This document shows, one piece after another, positions 26,372 through 35,197 of a stretch of 64,000 nt of DNA. The notes below the pieces were generated by a model. It was not told the DNA's origin. It ran no database searches and saw only the letters and a list, made by a program, of their open reading frames with translations. This DNA comes from Dyadobacter sp. UC 10. GTDB lineage: Bacteria > Bacteroidota > Bacteroidia > Cytophagales > Spirosomataceae. The first letter of the stretch is position 1; every line of letters begins with the position of its first letter. The stretch spans positions 3,406,501-3,470,500 of the forward strand of contig NZ_VSRN01000001.1 in NCBI RefSeq assembly GCF_008369915.1, in the 5' to 3' direction. Position numbers and translations under genes: made by a program.

Positions 26372-28264
26372 ATGAAAAAGATATATCGTTTTTTATTACT
26401 CACATTACTTGCATTTACCTCCTGTAAAGATGTGCTCGACATGGCGCCTGACGGTAAGCTGACTATGGAAGAGATCTTCGCAGATAATGATAAGGTAGGG
26501 GCTTTCCTGAATACCTGCTACGCAAATATTCCCGCAAAAGGGACCCGGTATTTCTTCTGGAGCCGCGGGCCGGTTAACTGGAGTGACGAATCGTGGGATA
26601 CCGACGCAGAAGCTGAATCGTGGATTATGTCGGGCAGGATGTATAATGGCGATGCTTCCGCGGCAAACCACCCGATTATCAATATCAGTACCGACGCCGG
26701 AAACGGTGATTACTGGGCCAGGTACTGGGCTTCGATCCGGAACTGTACCGAGTTTATCAGCCGCATTGACGAAGCTACCGTCAGGGTTCCGGCCGACCGG
26801 GCGCGCTGGAAAGCGGAGGCGCATTTGTTGCGGGCCTACTACTATTCAGAGCTTTTGAAATGGTTTGGTCCCGCACTCCCGATCGAAAGAGAACCTTACG
26901 ATTTTCAGCAGGACTTTTCAACCGTGACGAAAGCAAGTTATTATGAAGTGGTGAAATTTATCATAGAGGATTGCGACGTGGCATTGGCTACCGCTGAGCT
27001 GCCCTGGCGTGTCACTACGGGCAGTGAAGGTGGCCGGGTACACAAAGGCCTGGCAGAGGCGATCAAATCCAAAATGATCCTGTTTGCTGCAAGTCCGCTG
27101 AATAATGCGGGACAAAACCTTTGGCAGGAAGCTTATGAGATCAACAAAAAATCGCTTGAAAACCTGCGGGCGAACGGTTACGAACTCTACAATCGCGTAA
27201 ACCTGCCGCAAACTTATCTTTCTGACGTTGCTTTTCTTGGTCCGAACAAAAATGAGAAGACCGCTATCTACAATGAATATTTTACCCAGACTATGAACTA
27301 CTCGGCCAGCCCGGTCGACCGTGAAACGATTTACCAAAGCCGCGACGGGCAGGGAAATATCTGGAATATTGACGGTATCGGCGCGCAAGACGGCTACAAA
27401 TCCGGGACATGTCCTACGCAGGAGCTGGTGGATGCTTATGAAACGATCGACGGGCAGCCGGTCCTCGACCTGGACAGGCCATACCTCGATGACCAGCATT
27501 TGCAGCCCAACTATAATACAGCCAACAAAACGTACGATCCGGCCAATCCCTACGCCAATCGTGACCCGCGCTTTTATGCTTCCATTTATTACAATGGTTC
27601 AAAAAGAAAAGCAATGTGGAATTTCGCGGAAGCGCCGGAATCGGTGGAAAATTATCCTGCGCCGATCGGAAACCGGACGAGGATCATCTCTACTTATGCA
27701 GGTGAGCCGCAAACGGGCATCCACCCGACCACCCGCCGCGCGACCCGGACGGGATACTATCAGCGCAAATTTTTACACCCCAACTCCGGAGGCGATAATC
27801 CTATCGCGGGAGCGAACTGGAAGCTTTTCAGGCTGGGGGAGGTGATATTGAACTATGCAGAAGCAGCCGCCGAGGCTGGTCAACTGGCCGAAGCCGCCAA
27901 AGCGGTGAACGAGATCCGCGCCCGTGCCGGAATGCCTGCATTGCCCGCCGGATTGTCCAAAGATGCATTGATCAAGCGGGTCAGGTCGGAGCGGCGCGTG
28001 GAGCTGGCGATGGAAGAAAACAGATATTTCGATCTTCGTCGCTGGTCGAAACCAACCGACGACCTGGCCAAAACCGATCGCTGGATCACAGCTATGGAAA
28101 TTACCCGCAATGCAAACGGGACTTTTACCTACAAGCGCCGGAATGTGCGGGCAACAGAGCGGAAAAATTATACCAACAAATTCCTGTGGGTACCGATACC
28201 GCTCAATGAAGCCAACAGGCTGCGGTCCATCACAGGCACCGATTGGCAAAATCCAGGCTGGTAA
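26372..28264 (+). CDS. RagB/SusD-family outer-membrane nutrient-binding lipoprotein
   Basis: 630 residues. MKKIYRFLLLTLLAFTSC marks lipidated Cys18, followed by the typical KDVLDMAPDGKLTMEEIF opening. Internal SusD signatures include KAEAHLLRAYYYSELLKWFG, the tetratricopeptide-like helices, RLGEVILNYAEAAAEAG and AVNEIRARAGMP. The C-terminus is VPIPLNEANRLRSI ... DWQNPGW. It caps the SusC barrel encoded 12 bases upstream and binds the oligosaccharide at the surface. Confidence 0.95.
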   Translation: MKKIYRFLLLTLLAFTSCKDVLDMAPDGKLTMEEIFADNDKVGAFLNTCYANIPAKGTRYFFWSRGPVNWSDESWDTDAEAESWIMSGRMYNGDASAANHPIINISTDAGNGDYWARYWASIRNCTEFISRIDEATVRVPADRARWKAEAHLLRAYYYSELLKWFGPALPIEREPYDFQQDFSTVTKASYYEVVKFIIEDCDVALATAELPWRVTTGSEGGRVHKGLAEAIKSKMILFAASPLNNAGQNLWQEAYEINKKSLENLRANGYELYNRVNLPQTYLSDVAFLGPNKNEKTAIYNEYFTQTMNYSASPVDRETIYQSRDGQGNIWNIDGIGAQDGYKSGTCPTQELVDAYETIDGQPVLDLDRPYLDDQHLQPNYNTANKTYDPANPYANRDPRFYASIYYNGSKRKAMWNFAEAPESVENYPAPIGNRTRIISTYAGEPQTGIHPTTRRATRTGYYQRKFLHPNSGGDNPIAGANWKLFRLGEVILNYAEAAAEAGQLAEAAKAVNEIRARAGMPALPAGLSKDALIKRVRSERRVELAMEENRYFDLRRWSKPTDDLAKTDRWITAMEITRNANGTFTYKRRNVRATERKNYTNKFLWVPIPLNEANRLRSITGTDWQNPGW

Positions 28265-28300
28265 TATTCATAGTTTTCAACGACTCAGACGATCATTTGT

Positions 28301-31300
28301 ATGATAACATATATAAAATCCGGCATTACCGCTACCCTGGCATTCCTGCTGCTCTGCACATTTGGCACTGCAGTACTTGCCCAGGACCTGACCGAAACGA
28401 TCAATGGTATCGTGGCCGATGAATTTGGAAAACCGCTGAAAGGTGTGGATATCCAGTCAGAGAATGGAAAAAACGGCACTTCTACCAACGATAAGGGGGA
28501 GTTTGCGATGAGTATCGACGACGGCAGCGAGGCCATCATTTTTTCACTTTATGGTTACGGGAACCAAAAGATCCAGGTGGCCGATAAGCAGGAGCTTGAA
28601 GTAACGCTGAAATGGGACGCCCATAAGAAAGATGAAGTCATCCAGCTGGGCTATACTTTACAGCTCAGAAATGAAGTATCTGGCTCCGTGGCGACTGTAA
28701 AAGGAGAGGAACTGGAAAAAGCCCCGGTAGCAAACCTGACACAGACGCTGGCCGGACGCCTGCCCGGCCTGACCACCCAGGAAACGTTTTCAGAGCTGTC
28801 GAGGGCAAACACCAATTTATATATCAGGGGATTGGCGGCCGGCAGGGACGGCGGCCCGCTGGTGATCATCGACGGGATCATTTGTGCTTATAACAGTAAC
28901 CAGACGCTTGAATACATCACTGCGAACGAAATTGACAACATTACCATCTTGCGTGATGCATCTACCCAGGCGCTGTACGGTATCCAGGGAGCAAACGGAT
29001 TACTGGTGATCACAACCAAGAGAGGAAAAAAAGGGCCTTTGCAGATCAAAACGCGTTTTGATCAGTCGATGCAGCAGGTTACGACCAAGCCACCTTTTTA
29101 CAGCTCGGCGGAATATGCGGAAATGCGTAATCAGTCGGCATTCAATGACGGCCTGGGGGCAAACTACCTTTTCAGTCAGCAGCAGATCGAAGGTTACCGT
29201 TCCGGGCAGGACCCGACCAAGTACCCGAATAACAACTGGTATAACCGTTACATCAAAGAATTCGCCAACATGCAGCGCGCAAGTGTAAATGTGACTGGCG
29301 GGAATGATAAAGTGCAGTTCTTTTCCAATATCAACTTCATGCACCAGGGAGGGTATTTCAAAACGGACCAGACCAACTACAATTCGAATGCGAACAATAT
29401 CTGGGTAAACTACCGGTCGAATGTAGACATGAACCTGAACCGTTACCTGAAAGCATTTGTGCGTTTGAGCGGTAATGTAAAAAGGGAGCGCACGCCGGGC
29501 GTGGGCAATGCAGATGTGTATTCAAGCATATTTCAGATACCTTCAACCGTTTACGGACCGGTGACACAGCCCGTGGTTGATGCCTCCGGAGAAGTAATAG
29601 ACAAAGGCGGACAGGTAATTACGACCGAGCGCGTCGAATCTCCTACTTACGGAATGCTGAACCGGACAGGGTACACCCGGCATACGGTCACAAATATTAC
29701 TTCGCAGTTCGGGCTGGACCTGGATATGGGCTTTCTTACAAAAGGCCTGAACCTGACAGGCAGGCTGGCTTACCAGACCAATTCGGTAGGAAGTCTTGCA
29801 ACCAAGCAGGATTATGAGCGCTGGGTGCAAGCCAGTGATTCTTTGGGAGGAGGTTATATCAAAAAAGGCGCACAAAATAACACCCCGCTGGCCTATACCA
29901 AATCGCATTCCTACTATTACCACCTGACCTACAATGTGGCCATGAATTACCAGCGCGACTTCGGCAGGCATCGGGTAGGCGCGATGGCTTATATGTTTTA
30001 CCAAAACCTGACGCGGGCTGAAAACGATTCTGCGAGAATGCTGCCTTATAACAGGGTAAGTTCTGGATTTGAGGTGAATTATGGTTTTGATAACAGATAT
30101 CTGCTAAAATTAGACCTGGGTTATTCGGGTTCGGAACAATACGCGAGAAACGTCCGCTACACGACAACACCAGCAATTTCGGCCGCCTGGGTTATTTCAA
30201 ATGAAGCGTTTTTGAAGGAAAACCGCTTACTGACCTACCTGAAACTGAGGGCTTCTTATGGCAAAACCGCCAATGATGAGAGCGGGCTGGCCAGGTATGC
30301 TTATCTCGATAATGTGACCGTAGCGGGCGGCGGGCCCATCGGATCACTGCAATATGTAGTCAATGAAGGACAGGTAGGCAACCCCAATATTCAGGCGGAA
30401 ATTTCCAAAAAACAGAACTACGGTATTGATCTCGGCTTTTTTAATGCGGTGAATTTGTCTGTGGATGTGTTTCAGGAAAGAATGAACAATATGATCGTCA
30501 GCGCACTTTCGACGATCCCGCTTTACCAGGGCATTCCATTGACCAATTACCCAAGATTGAATTCAGGAAGTTTTGAGAATAAGGGTGTAGATATTAACCT
30601 CGGCTACCACAAAGCGTTGAGCCGTGATTTTTCAGTTTTCGGAAACCTGATGATCAGCTATGCAAAGAATAAAATCATCAATCAGAATGAAGCACTGAAA
30701 ACCAAGGATTATGCATATCGCAAATGGCAGGAAGGTTATTCTTTTGGTCAGAAATTCGGGTATCTGGTCGATTACAGCAATGGAAACGGCTATTTCAATT
30801 CTCAATCCGAAATTGACCAGAGCAACCTCGAATATGGCTTCGGGACACCACGGCCCGGCGATTTGAAGTACCGTGACCTGAATGGTGATTCCAAGATCGA
30901 TGAAAGAGACAAAGCGCCGATCGGAACGGGAATGCTGCCCAGCACGATTTATTCACTTTCGGCCGGTTTTACTTATAAAAATTTCGACCTGAGTTTCCTT
31001 TTTCAGGGTGTGGGTAACTACGCAACCATCGATACCGCGAATACGATCGGCGTTTGGGAAACTGATTTTGATGGTGTATACGGTTCGCAGCACCGCCATG
31101 CATGGACAGCAGAAAGGTATGCGAATGGTGAAGAGATCACTTCCCCAGCATTATCGCTTGGTAAAAGTGTCAACCACGAAATAGGAGATTATTACGTGAA
31201 CAACCGCTCGTACCTGCGCCTGAAAAATGTAGAGATCGGCTACACACTCCCGGCGACATTATCCCGCGCCATTTTAGCTGAAAAAATCAGGATCCTGGTA

Positions 31301-31423
31301 AGCGGGCAAAACCTCATTACCTGGGATAAAATGAGATCGAAAGACTTCGGCCCCGAAGGTGGCGGCTTTGCGGGTTTCCCTGTTTACCGGGTGTTTAATG
31401 CGGGTATCAGCGTCATTTTCTAA
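28301..31423 (+). CDS. second SusC-like TonB-dependent receptor (no STN domain)
   Basis: 1040 residues. Signal peptide MITYIKSGITATLAFLLLCTF ... VLAQ, then a CarboxypepD_reg domain (~32-93, INGIVADEFGKPLKGVDIQSENG). The plug spans ~110-245 (TQTLAGRLPGL ... ILRDASTQALYGIQGANGLLVITTKRG) and the barrel reaches the C-terminus. Unlike the first SusC it lacks an STN domain, so it probably transports without signalling and depends on the regulation of the whole locus. It starts 36 bases after the first SusD and is followed by its own SusD. It differs clearly from the first receptor in length and plug sequence, so it may handle a different size or part of the same glycan. Confidence 0.94.
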   Translation: MITYIKSGITATLAFLLLCTFGTAVLAQDLTETINGIVADEFGKPLKGVDIQSENGKNGTSTNDKGEFAMSIDDGSEAIIFSLYGYGNQKIQVADKQELEVTLKWDAHKKDEVIQLGYTLQLRNEVSGSVATVKGEELEKAPVANLTQTLAGRLPGLTTQETFSELSRANTNLYIRGLAAGRDGGPLVIIDGIICAYNSNQTLEYITANEIDNITILRDASTQALYGIQGANGLLVITTKRGKKGPLQIKTRFDQSMQQVTTKPPFYSSAEYAEMRNQSAFNDGLGANYLFSQQQIEGYRSGQDPTKYPNNNWYNRYIKEFANMQRASVNVTGGNDKVQFFSNINFMHQGGYFKTDQTNYNSNANNIWVNYRSNVDMNLNRYLKAFVRLSGNVKRERTPGVGNADVYSSIFQIPSTVYGPVTQPVVDASGEVIDKGGQVITTERVESPTYGMLNRTGYTRHTVTNITSQFGLDLDMGFLTKGLNLTGRLAYQTNSVGSLATKQDYERWVQASDSLGGGYIKKGAQNNTPLAYTKSHSYYYHLTYNVAMNYQRDFGRHRVGAMAYMFYQNLTRAENDSARMLPYNRVSSGFEVNYGFDNRYLLKLDLGYSGSEQYARNVRYTTTPAISAAWVISNEAFLKENRLLTYLKLRASYGKTANDESGLARYAYLDNVTVAGGGPIGSLQYVVNEGQVGNPNIQAEISKKQNYGIDLGFFNAVNLSVDVFQERMNNMIVSALSTIPLYQGIPLTNYPRLNSGSFENKGVDINLGYHKALSRDFSVFGNLMISYAKNKIINQNEALKTKDYAYRKWQEGYSFGQKFGYLVDYSNGNGYFNSQSEIDQSNLEYGFGTPRPGDLKYRDLNGDSKIDERDKAPIGTGMLPSTIYSLSAGFTYKNFDLSFLFQGVGNYATIDTANTIGVWETDFDGVYGSQHRHAWTAERYANGEEITSPALSLGKSVNHEIGDYYVNNRSYLRLKNVEIGYTLPATLSRAILAEKIRILVSGQNLITWDKMRSKDFGPEGGGFAGFPVYRVFNAGISVIF

Positions 31424-31441
31424 ATCTTTCAATTCATTGAG

Positions 31442-33211
31442 ATGAAAAAATATAAAATACTTCTGCTAACATGCTCGGTGGTTGCCATGCTGGTTTCCTG
31501 CAACGAAAAGCTGGACTTGCCCAGCGACGGCCGCATTACGATGGACCAGGTTTTCAGTGACTATAACAGGACAAGGGGTTACCTCAATTCCTGCTACGGT
31601 TTTACGCCGAAACCTTACATGGACCGCGCGTCATTTACCGACGAGGCGCAGGATGCAGACGATATCACGCCGGGGTCAAAATACATTGTCTGGTACGGCG
31701 GGAATGTCACTTCGCTTACATATCCGACTAATTCCGCAGATGGAAGTCCATGGGGAAAACTCTACGAGGGAATCCGGAAATGCAATGTTTTTATTGAGAA
31801 TATAAAGACAGCGACGGTGTATGCCAGCGAAGGCGAAAAAAATTCCTGGATCGCCCAGGCGCACACTTTGCGTGCATTGTACTATCTGCAACTGATCAAA
31901 CGCTACGGCGGGGTGCCGATTTTTGACAAGCCGCTCGAAATCGACCACGATTTTTCGCAGGATAAGAGGGCGACTTTCGCGGAGGTAGTTACATTCATTC
32001 TGGCAGATTGTGATAAAGCATTGTCTTATCCGGCAACGCGAGAGGGTTTATCGTGGGATGTATTTGACAATCAATATGGCATCATGACAAGAGCGGTTGC
32101 TTATGCGGTTAAATCGCAGGCGGTAACCTATGCGGCCAGCCCGCTCTGGACCGACGGAACCTATACCTGGCAAAATGCTACAACCATTACTGCCGAAGCT
32201 CTGGGTCAATGTCTGGCAAACGGTTACCGGCTCTTTGACGAAAAACCAGCCGCCAACATCGCCCAGAATTCTTACGCACTTTACTTTTTTACAAGTTCCA
32301 ACGACCAGCGGGCAACAGATAAGGAGACGATTTACCATGCAGGCGATGCTATGCAGGTGTGGCGGTTTGCAGGCATGCCGACCAACCCTGGCATGGAAAG
32401 GACCGGCCCCTGTCCTACACAAGATCTGGTGGACAGCTATGAAATGGCAAACGGCCAGGCCCCGATTACCGGCTATTCCGACGCTATCCGAACGACTCCG
32501 ATCATTAATGCAGCTTCGGGTTATAAGGAAACAGATCCATACACAGGTCGTGATCCCCGTTTTTATGCTTCAATTTATTACAATGGCGCAGTCAGGAACC
32601 TGGACCAGCCGGCCGGGAAAAAGGTGGAAACATTTGTAGGAGGTGCAGAAGAGATTTCAGATATCAACCGCAAACATACGCGCACAGGCTACTATCTGCG
32701 CAAATTCAACAATTTCAGGTCTGGGCAGAACAATGATGCCGACGGTGCGATCCGGCTTTTCCGTCTGGCAGAGCTGTATCTGAATTTTGCGGAAGCCGCT
32801 AATCAATCGGTAGGCCCGGATGCGGCTGTGCCGGTTGGTACACAAAGCATGTCGGCGCGACAGGCGGTGAATATGGTACGCACCCGGGCAGGAATGCCTG
32901 GTTTCCCGGCAGGGATGACCAAAGAAGCTTTTGAAAAAAAATACAGAAATGAGCGCCGCATTGAGCTGGCATTCGAGGAGCACCGCTTTTTTGACGTCCG
33001 CCGCTGGAAGATACTGGCGGATACCGACCGGTTTGTAACGGGTATGCGGATCACCAGAAGCGGTACTAACTTCGTTTACAGAAGGTTCAAATTCGCCAAC
33101 CGGAATGCATTTTCCGACAAATACCTGATGTATCCGATCGATCAGGCCGAGGTGGACAAGATCATCGGATTATCCGGCGCCGACTGGCAAAACCCCGGCT
33201 GGCTGGATTAA
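31442..33211 (+). CDS. second RagB/SusD-family lipoprotein
   Basis: 589 residues. MKKYKILLLTCSVVAMLVSC gives lipidated Cys20, followed by NEKLDLPSDGRITMDQVFSDY. SusD hallmarks: WIAQAHTLRALYYLQLIKRYGGVPIFD, RLAELYLNFAEAANQS, AVNMVRTRAGMPGFPAGMT, RNERRIELAFEEHRFFDVRRWKIL, and C-terminal DWQNPGWLD. Partner of the second SusC, 18 bases upstream. The gene is followed by a palindrome-rich gap before the hydrolase genes. Confidence 0.94.
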   Translation: MKKYKILLLTCSVVAMLVSCNEKLDLPSDGRITMDQVFSDYNRTRGYLNSCYGFTPKPYMDRASFTDEAQDADDITPGSKYIVWYGGNVTSLTYPTNSADGSPWGKLYEGIRKCNVFIENIKTATVYASEGEKNSWIAQAHTLRALYYLQLIKRYGGVPIFDKPLEIDHDFSQDKRATFAEVVTFILADCDKALSYPATREGLSWDVFDNQYGIMTRAVAYAVKSQAVTYAASPLWTDGTYTWQNATTITAEALGQCLANGYRLFDEKPAANIAQNSYALYFFTSSNDQRATDKETIYHAGDAMQVWRFAGMPTNPGMERTGPCPTQDLVDSYEMANGQAPITGYSDAIRTTPIINAASGYKETDPYTGRDPRFYASIYYNGAVRNLDQPAGKKVETFVGGAEEISDINRKHTRTGYYLRKFNNFRSGQNNDADGAIRLFRLAELYLNFAEAANQSVGPDAAVPVGTQSMSARQAVNMVRTRAGMPGFPAGMTKEAFEKKYRNERRIELAFEEHRFFDVRRWKILADTDRFVTGMRITRSGTNFVYRRFKFANRNAFSDKYLMYPIDQAEVDKIIGLSGADWQNPGWLD

Positions 33212-33225
33212 ATGCCGATGTTTTA

Positions 33226-33326
33226 TTGCCGTTGTTGGTGTTGTCACCAACAACCTGTCAGCGCATGAAGTGCTGGTGACACCATCATTGCCAAAAAAGT
33301 GCTGGTGACAACACCAGCAACGGCAA
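33226..33326. repeat. paired-hairpin (BIME-like) element
   Basis: Terminal arms of 23 bases (33226-33248 and 33304-33326) are inverted copies with 22 matches. Each arm nests its own dyad: GTTGTTGGTG/CACCAACAAC (33231-33254, 4-base loop) and GCTGGTG/CACCAGC (33301-33318). An internal direct repeat GTGCTGGTGAC occurs at 33270 and 33299. No coding capacity. It differs in sequence from the CAATTGAT family next to it. Confidence 0.75.
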
Positions 33327-33346
33327 GCAGCCGCAAGCCCAGCCCC

Positions 33347-33379
33347 AAAAAATCAATTGCCCCAGGCTTCAGCCCGGGG
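33347..33379 (-). repeat. REP-like palindrome, copy 5 (inverted)
   Basis: On the minus strand CCCCGGGCTGAAGCCTGGGG followed by CAATTGATTTTTT. It lies 12 bases before the first hydrolase ATG, so the hairpin falls in or near that gene's 5' untranslated region. Confidence 0.75.
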
Positions 33380-33391
33380 AAACAGATAATT

Positions 33392-35113
33392 ATGAAGAAA
33401 GCGATTTTAATGATGATGCTGGCCGGGGCGAGGGTCCTGGCGCAGCCGCTGGCCGGTACCGACGACCTGGGCCGGACTATTCCGCAGAATAATGCAGTCG
33501 GCGATCCGAAAAGCAACCGGCAGGTCGGGATGTTTTATTTCCTGTGGCACGACGTGGCCCCGGCCCGGCATTGGGATTTAAATGAAATTGTTTCAAAAAA
33601 CCCTGCTGTACTTGAAGATTTTGATCATCCGGATTGGGGGGGTGACCCGAAGAACGGGACCGGAATGTATTACTGGGGACAGCCAATTTACGGATATTAC
33701 AAAGGAGACGATTACTGGGTGCATTTGCGCAGCGTACAGCTTTTGACGGATGCCGGAGTTGATTTTCTGGTAATGGATGCAACCAACCGGCTCACCTATG
33801 CAAAGCAGGCAGATGCGTTGATGCGTGCAATGGACGCAGTGCGCGCACAAGGCAGAAAAGCGCCGAAGATCGTTTTTTATACCAATACACAATCGGGCGA
33901 GACCATGCAGGAAGCGTACGATTTGTTTTACAAGGAAAGCGCTCCATACCGTCATCCCGATTGCTGGTACCTGCTCGACGGAAAGCCGCTGATCATTGGG
34001 ATCAGCAAAGAGGCGGAAGGTAAAAATTTCAAGTCCTTTTTCACATTCCGCGAATCGCAGTGGCCAACGGAGGCGCAGAAAACAAATGGCTGGCCGTGGA
34101 TTTCATTTACCCGTCCGCAAAAAGTACATTATAATACAAAAGGGGAGGCAGAAATCATCAATGTATCTGTGGCGCAGCATCCCAACCCGACTGCGGGAAT
34201 GGGCGGTTCTGCCTTTTACGGCAACAAAGACAACTGGGGCAGAAGCTACCGCAATGGTACGCCGGGCGATCCGAAAAAGGATATTGTTTATGGTTATAAT
34301 GTACAGGAGCAATGGGATTTTGCGATCAAGCAGAACACGCCGTTTGTGTATGTTACGGGATGGAATGAATGGATTGCAGGAAAGTTTCCGAGCCACGACA
34401 AAAATCCCGAGCATTCCTGGTTCTGTGATCAGGCAAGTCCGGAGTACAGCCGGGATATTGAGCCCTCCCTGACCGCCGGATTAAAAGACCATTATTACAT
34501 GCAATTGGTGGCCAATATTCGCCGGTATAAAGGCGTGGAGGCCAATCCTGCATTGGGCCCGGAAAAGAGCATTAAGAATTTCGACGACTGGAAAACCGTA
34601 ACGACCGTTTACAAAGACTACACCGGCGATACCCAGGAACGAAACCACCCTGGCGCACAAACGGAGCCTGCGGTGGTTTATGTAAACAAGACCGGCAGAA
34701 ATGATTTTGACGAGATGAAAGTGGCAGGTGATCAAAAGAATCTTTACTTCTACGCAAAAACAATCGCTGAAATTACCCCTAACTCTGGCGATAACTGGAT
34801 GCGGCTTTACCTCGATATTGATCGGAAAGCAGCAACCGGCTGGAAAGGGTATGAATACCGAGTTGTTTCAGGAAACACTTTACAGCAATATAAGTCGGGC
34901 AATTGGCACGATGTGAAGAAAATAACTTACCAGACTGCCGGTAATCAGATGATGCTCACTATTCCTAAATCCTTTTTAGTTAATCTGAAATCGCCTCTGA
35001 ATATGGAGTTCAAATGGTCGGATAACATGCAGGAAGAAGGTAATCCGCTGGATTGGTATGTGAACGGCGACGCCGCCCCCGGCGGCAGATTCAATTTTAT
35101 TATTAGCCAATAA
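33392..35113 (+). CDS. secreted GH71/99-like glycoside hydrolase with CBM9-like C-terminal domain
   Basis: 573 residues from the ATG at 33392. The open frame extends upstream only through the REP-like element, and this ATG gives the signal peptide MKKAILMMMLAGARVLAQ. Residues ~40-390 look like the (beta/alpha)8 barrel of GH71/GH99-like proteins: GMFYFLWHDVAPARHWDLNEI, YWVHLRSVQLLTDAGVDFLVMDATN, and GWNEWIAGKF near residue 330, with a likely acidic residue in NEW. Residues ~410-573 resemble a family 9 carbohydrate-binding domain (MRLYLDIDRKAATGWKGYEYRV ... FKWSDNMQEEGNPLDWYVNGDAAPGG). Predicted to act on a surface or periplasmic glycan. GH99 endo-mannosidases and GH71 alpha-1,3-glucanases are the nearest characterised groups; actual substrate unknown. 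Confidence 0.8.
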   Translation: MKKAILMMMLAGARVLAQPLAGTDDLGRTIPQNNAVGDPKSNRQVGMFYFLWHDVAPARHWDLNEIVSKNPAVLEDFDHPDWGGDPKNGTGMYYWGQPIYGYYKGDDYWVHLRSVQLLTDAGVDFLVMDATNRLTYAKQADALMRAMDAVRAQGRKAPKIVFYTNTQSGETMQEAYDLFYKESAPYRHPDCWYLLDGKPLIIGISKEAEGKNFKSFFTFRESQWPTEAQKTNGWPWISFTRPQKVHYNTKGEAEIINVSVAQHPNPTAGMGGSAFYGNKDNWGRSYRNGTPGDPKKDIVYGYNVQEQWDFAIKQNTPFVYVTGWNEWIAGKFPSHDKNPEHSWFCDQASPEYSRDIEPSLTAGLKDHYYMQLVANIRRYKGVEANPALGPEKSIKNFDDWKTVTTVYKDYTGDTQERNHPGAQTEPAVVYVNKTGRNDFDEMKVAGDQKNLYFYAKTIAEITPNSGDNWMRLYLDIDRKAATGWKGYEYRVVSGNTLQQYKSGNWHDVKKITYQTAGNQMMLTIPKSFLVNLKSPLNMEFKWSDNMQEEGNPLDWYVNGDAAPGGRFNFIISQ

Positions 35114-35132
35114 TTTCTCAAATCATCAATGC

Positions 35133-35160
35133 CCGTCGGCTTAAGCCGACGGCAATTGAC
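35133..35160 (+). repeat. REP-like palindrome, copy 6
   Basis: A perfect dyad CCGTCGGC TTAA GCCGACGG followed by CAATTGAC. The core differs from the CCCCGGGC version but the tail is the same. It sits between the two hydrolase genes, upstream of the second start. Confidence 0.7.
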
Positions 35161-35197
35161 TGATATGCTTAATTCCTTTTTATATCATTCATATGAT

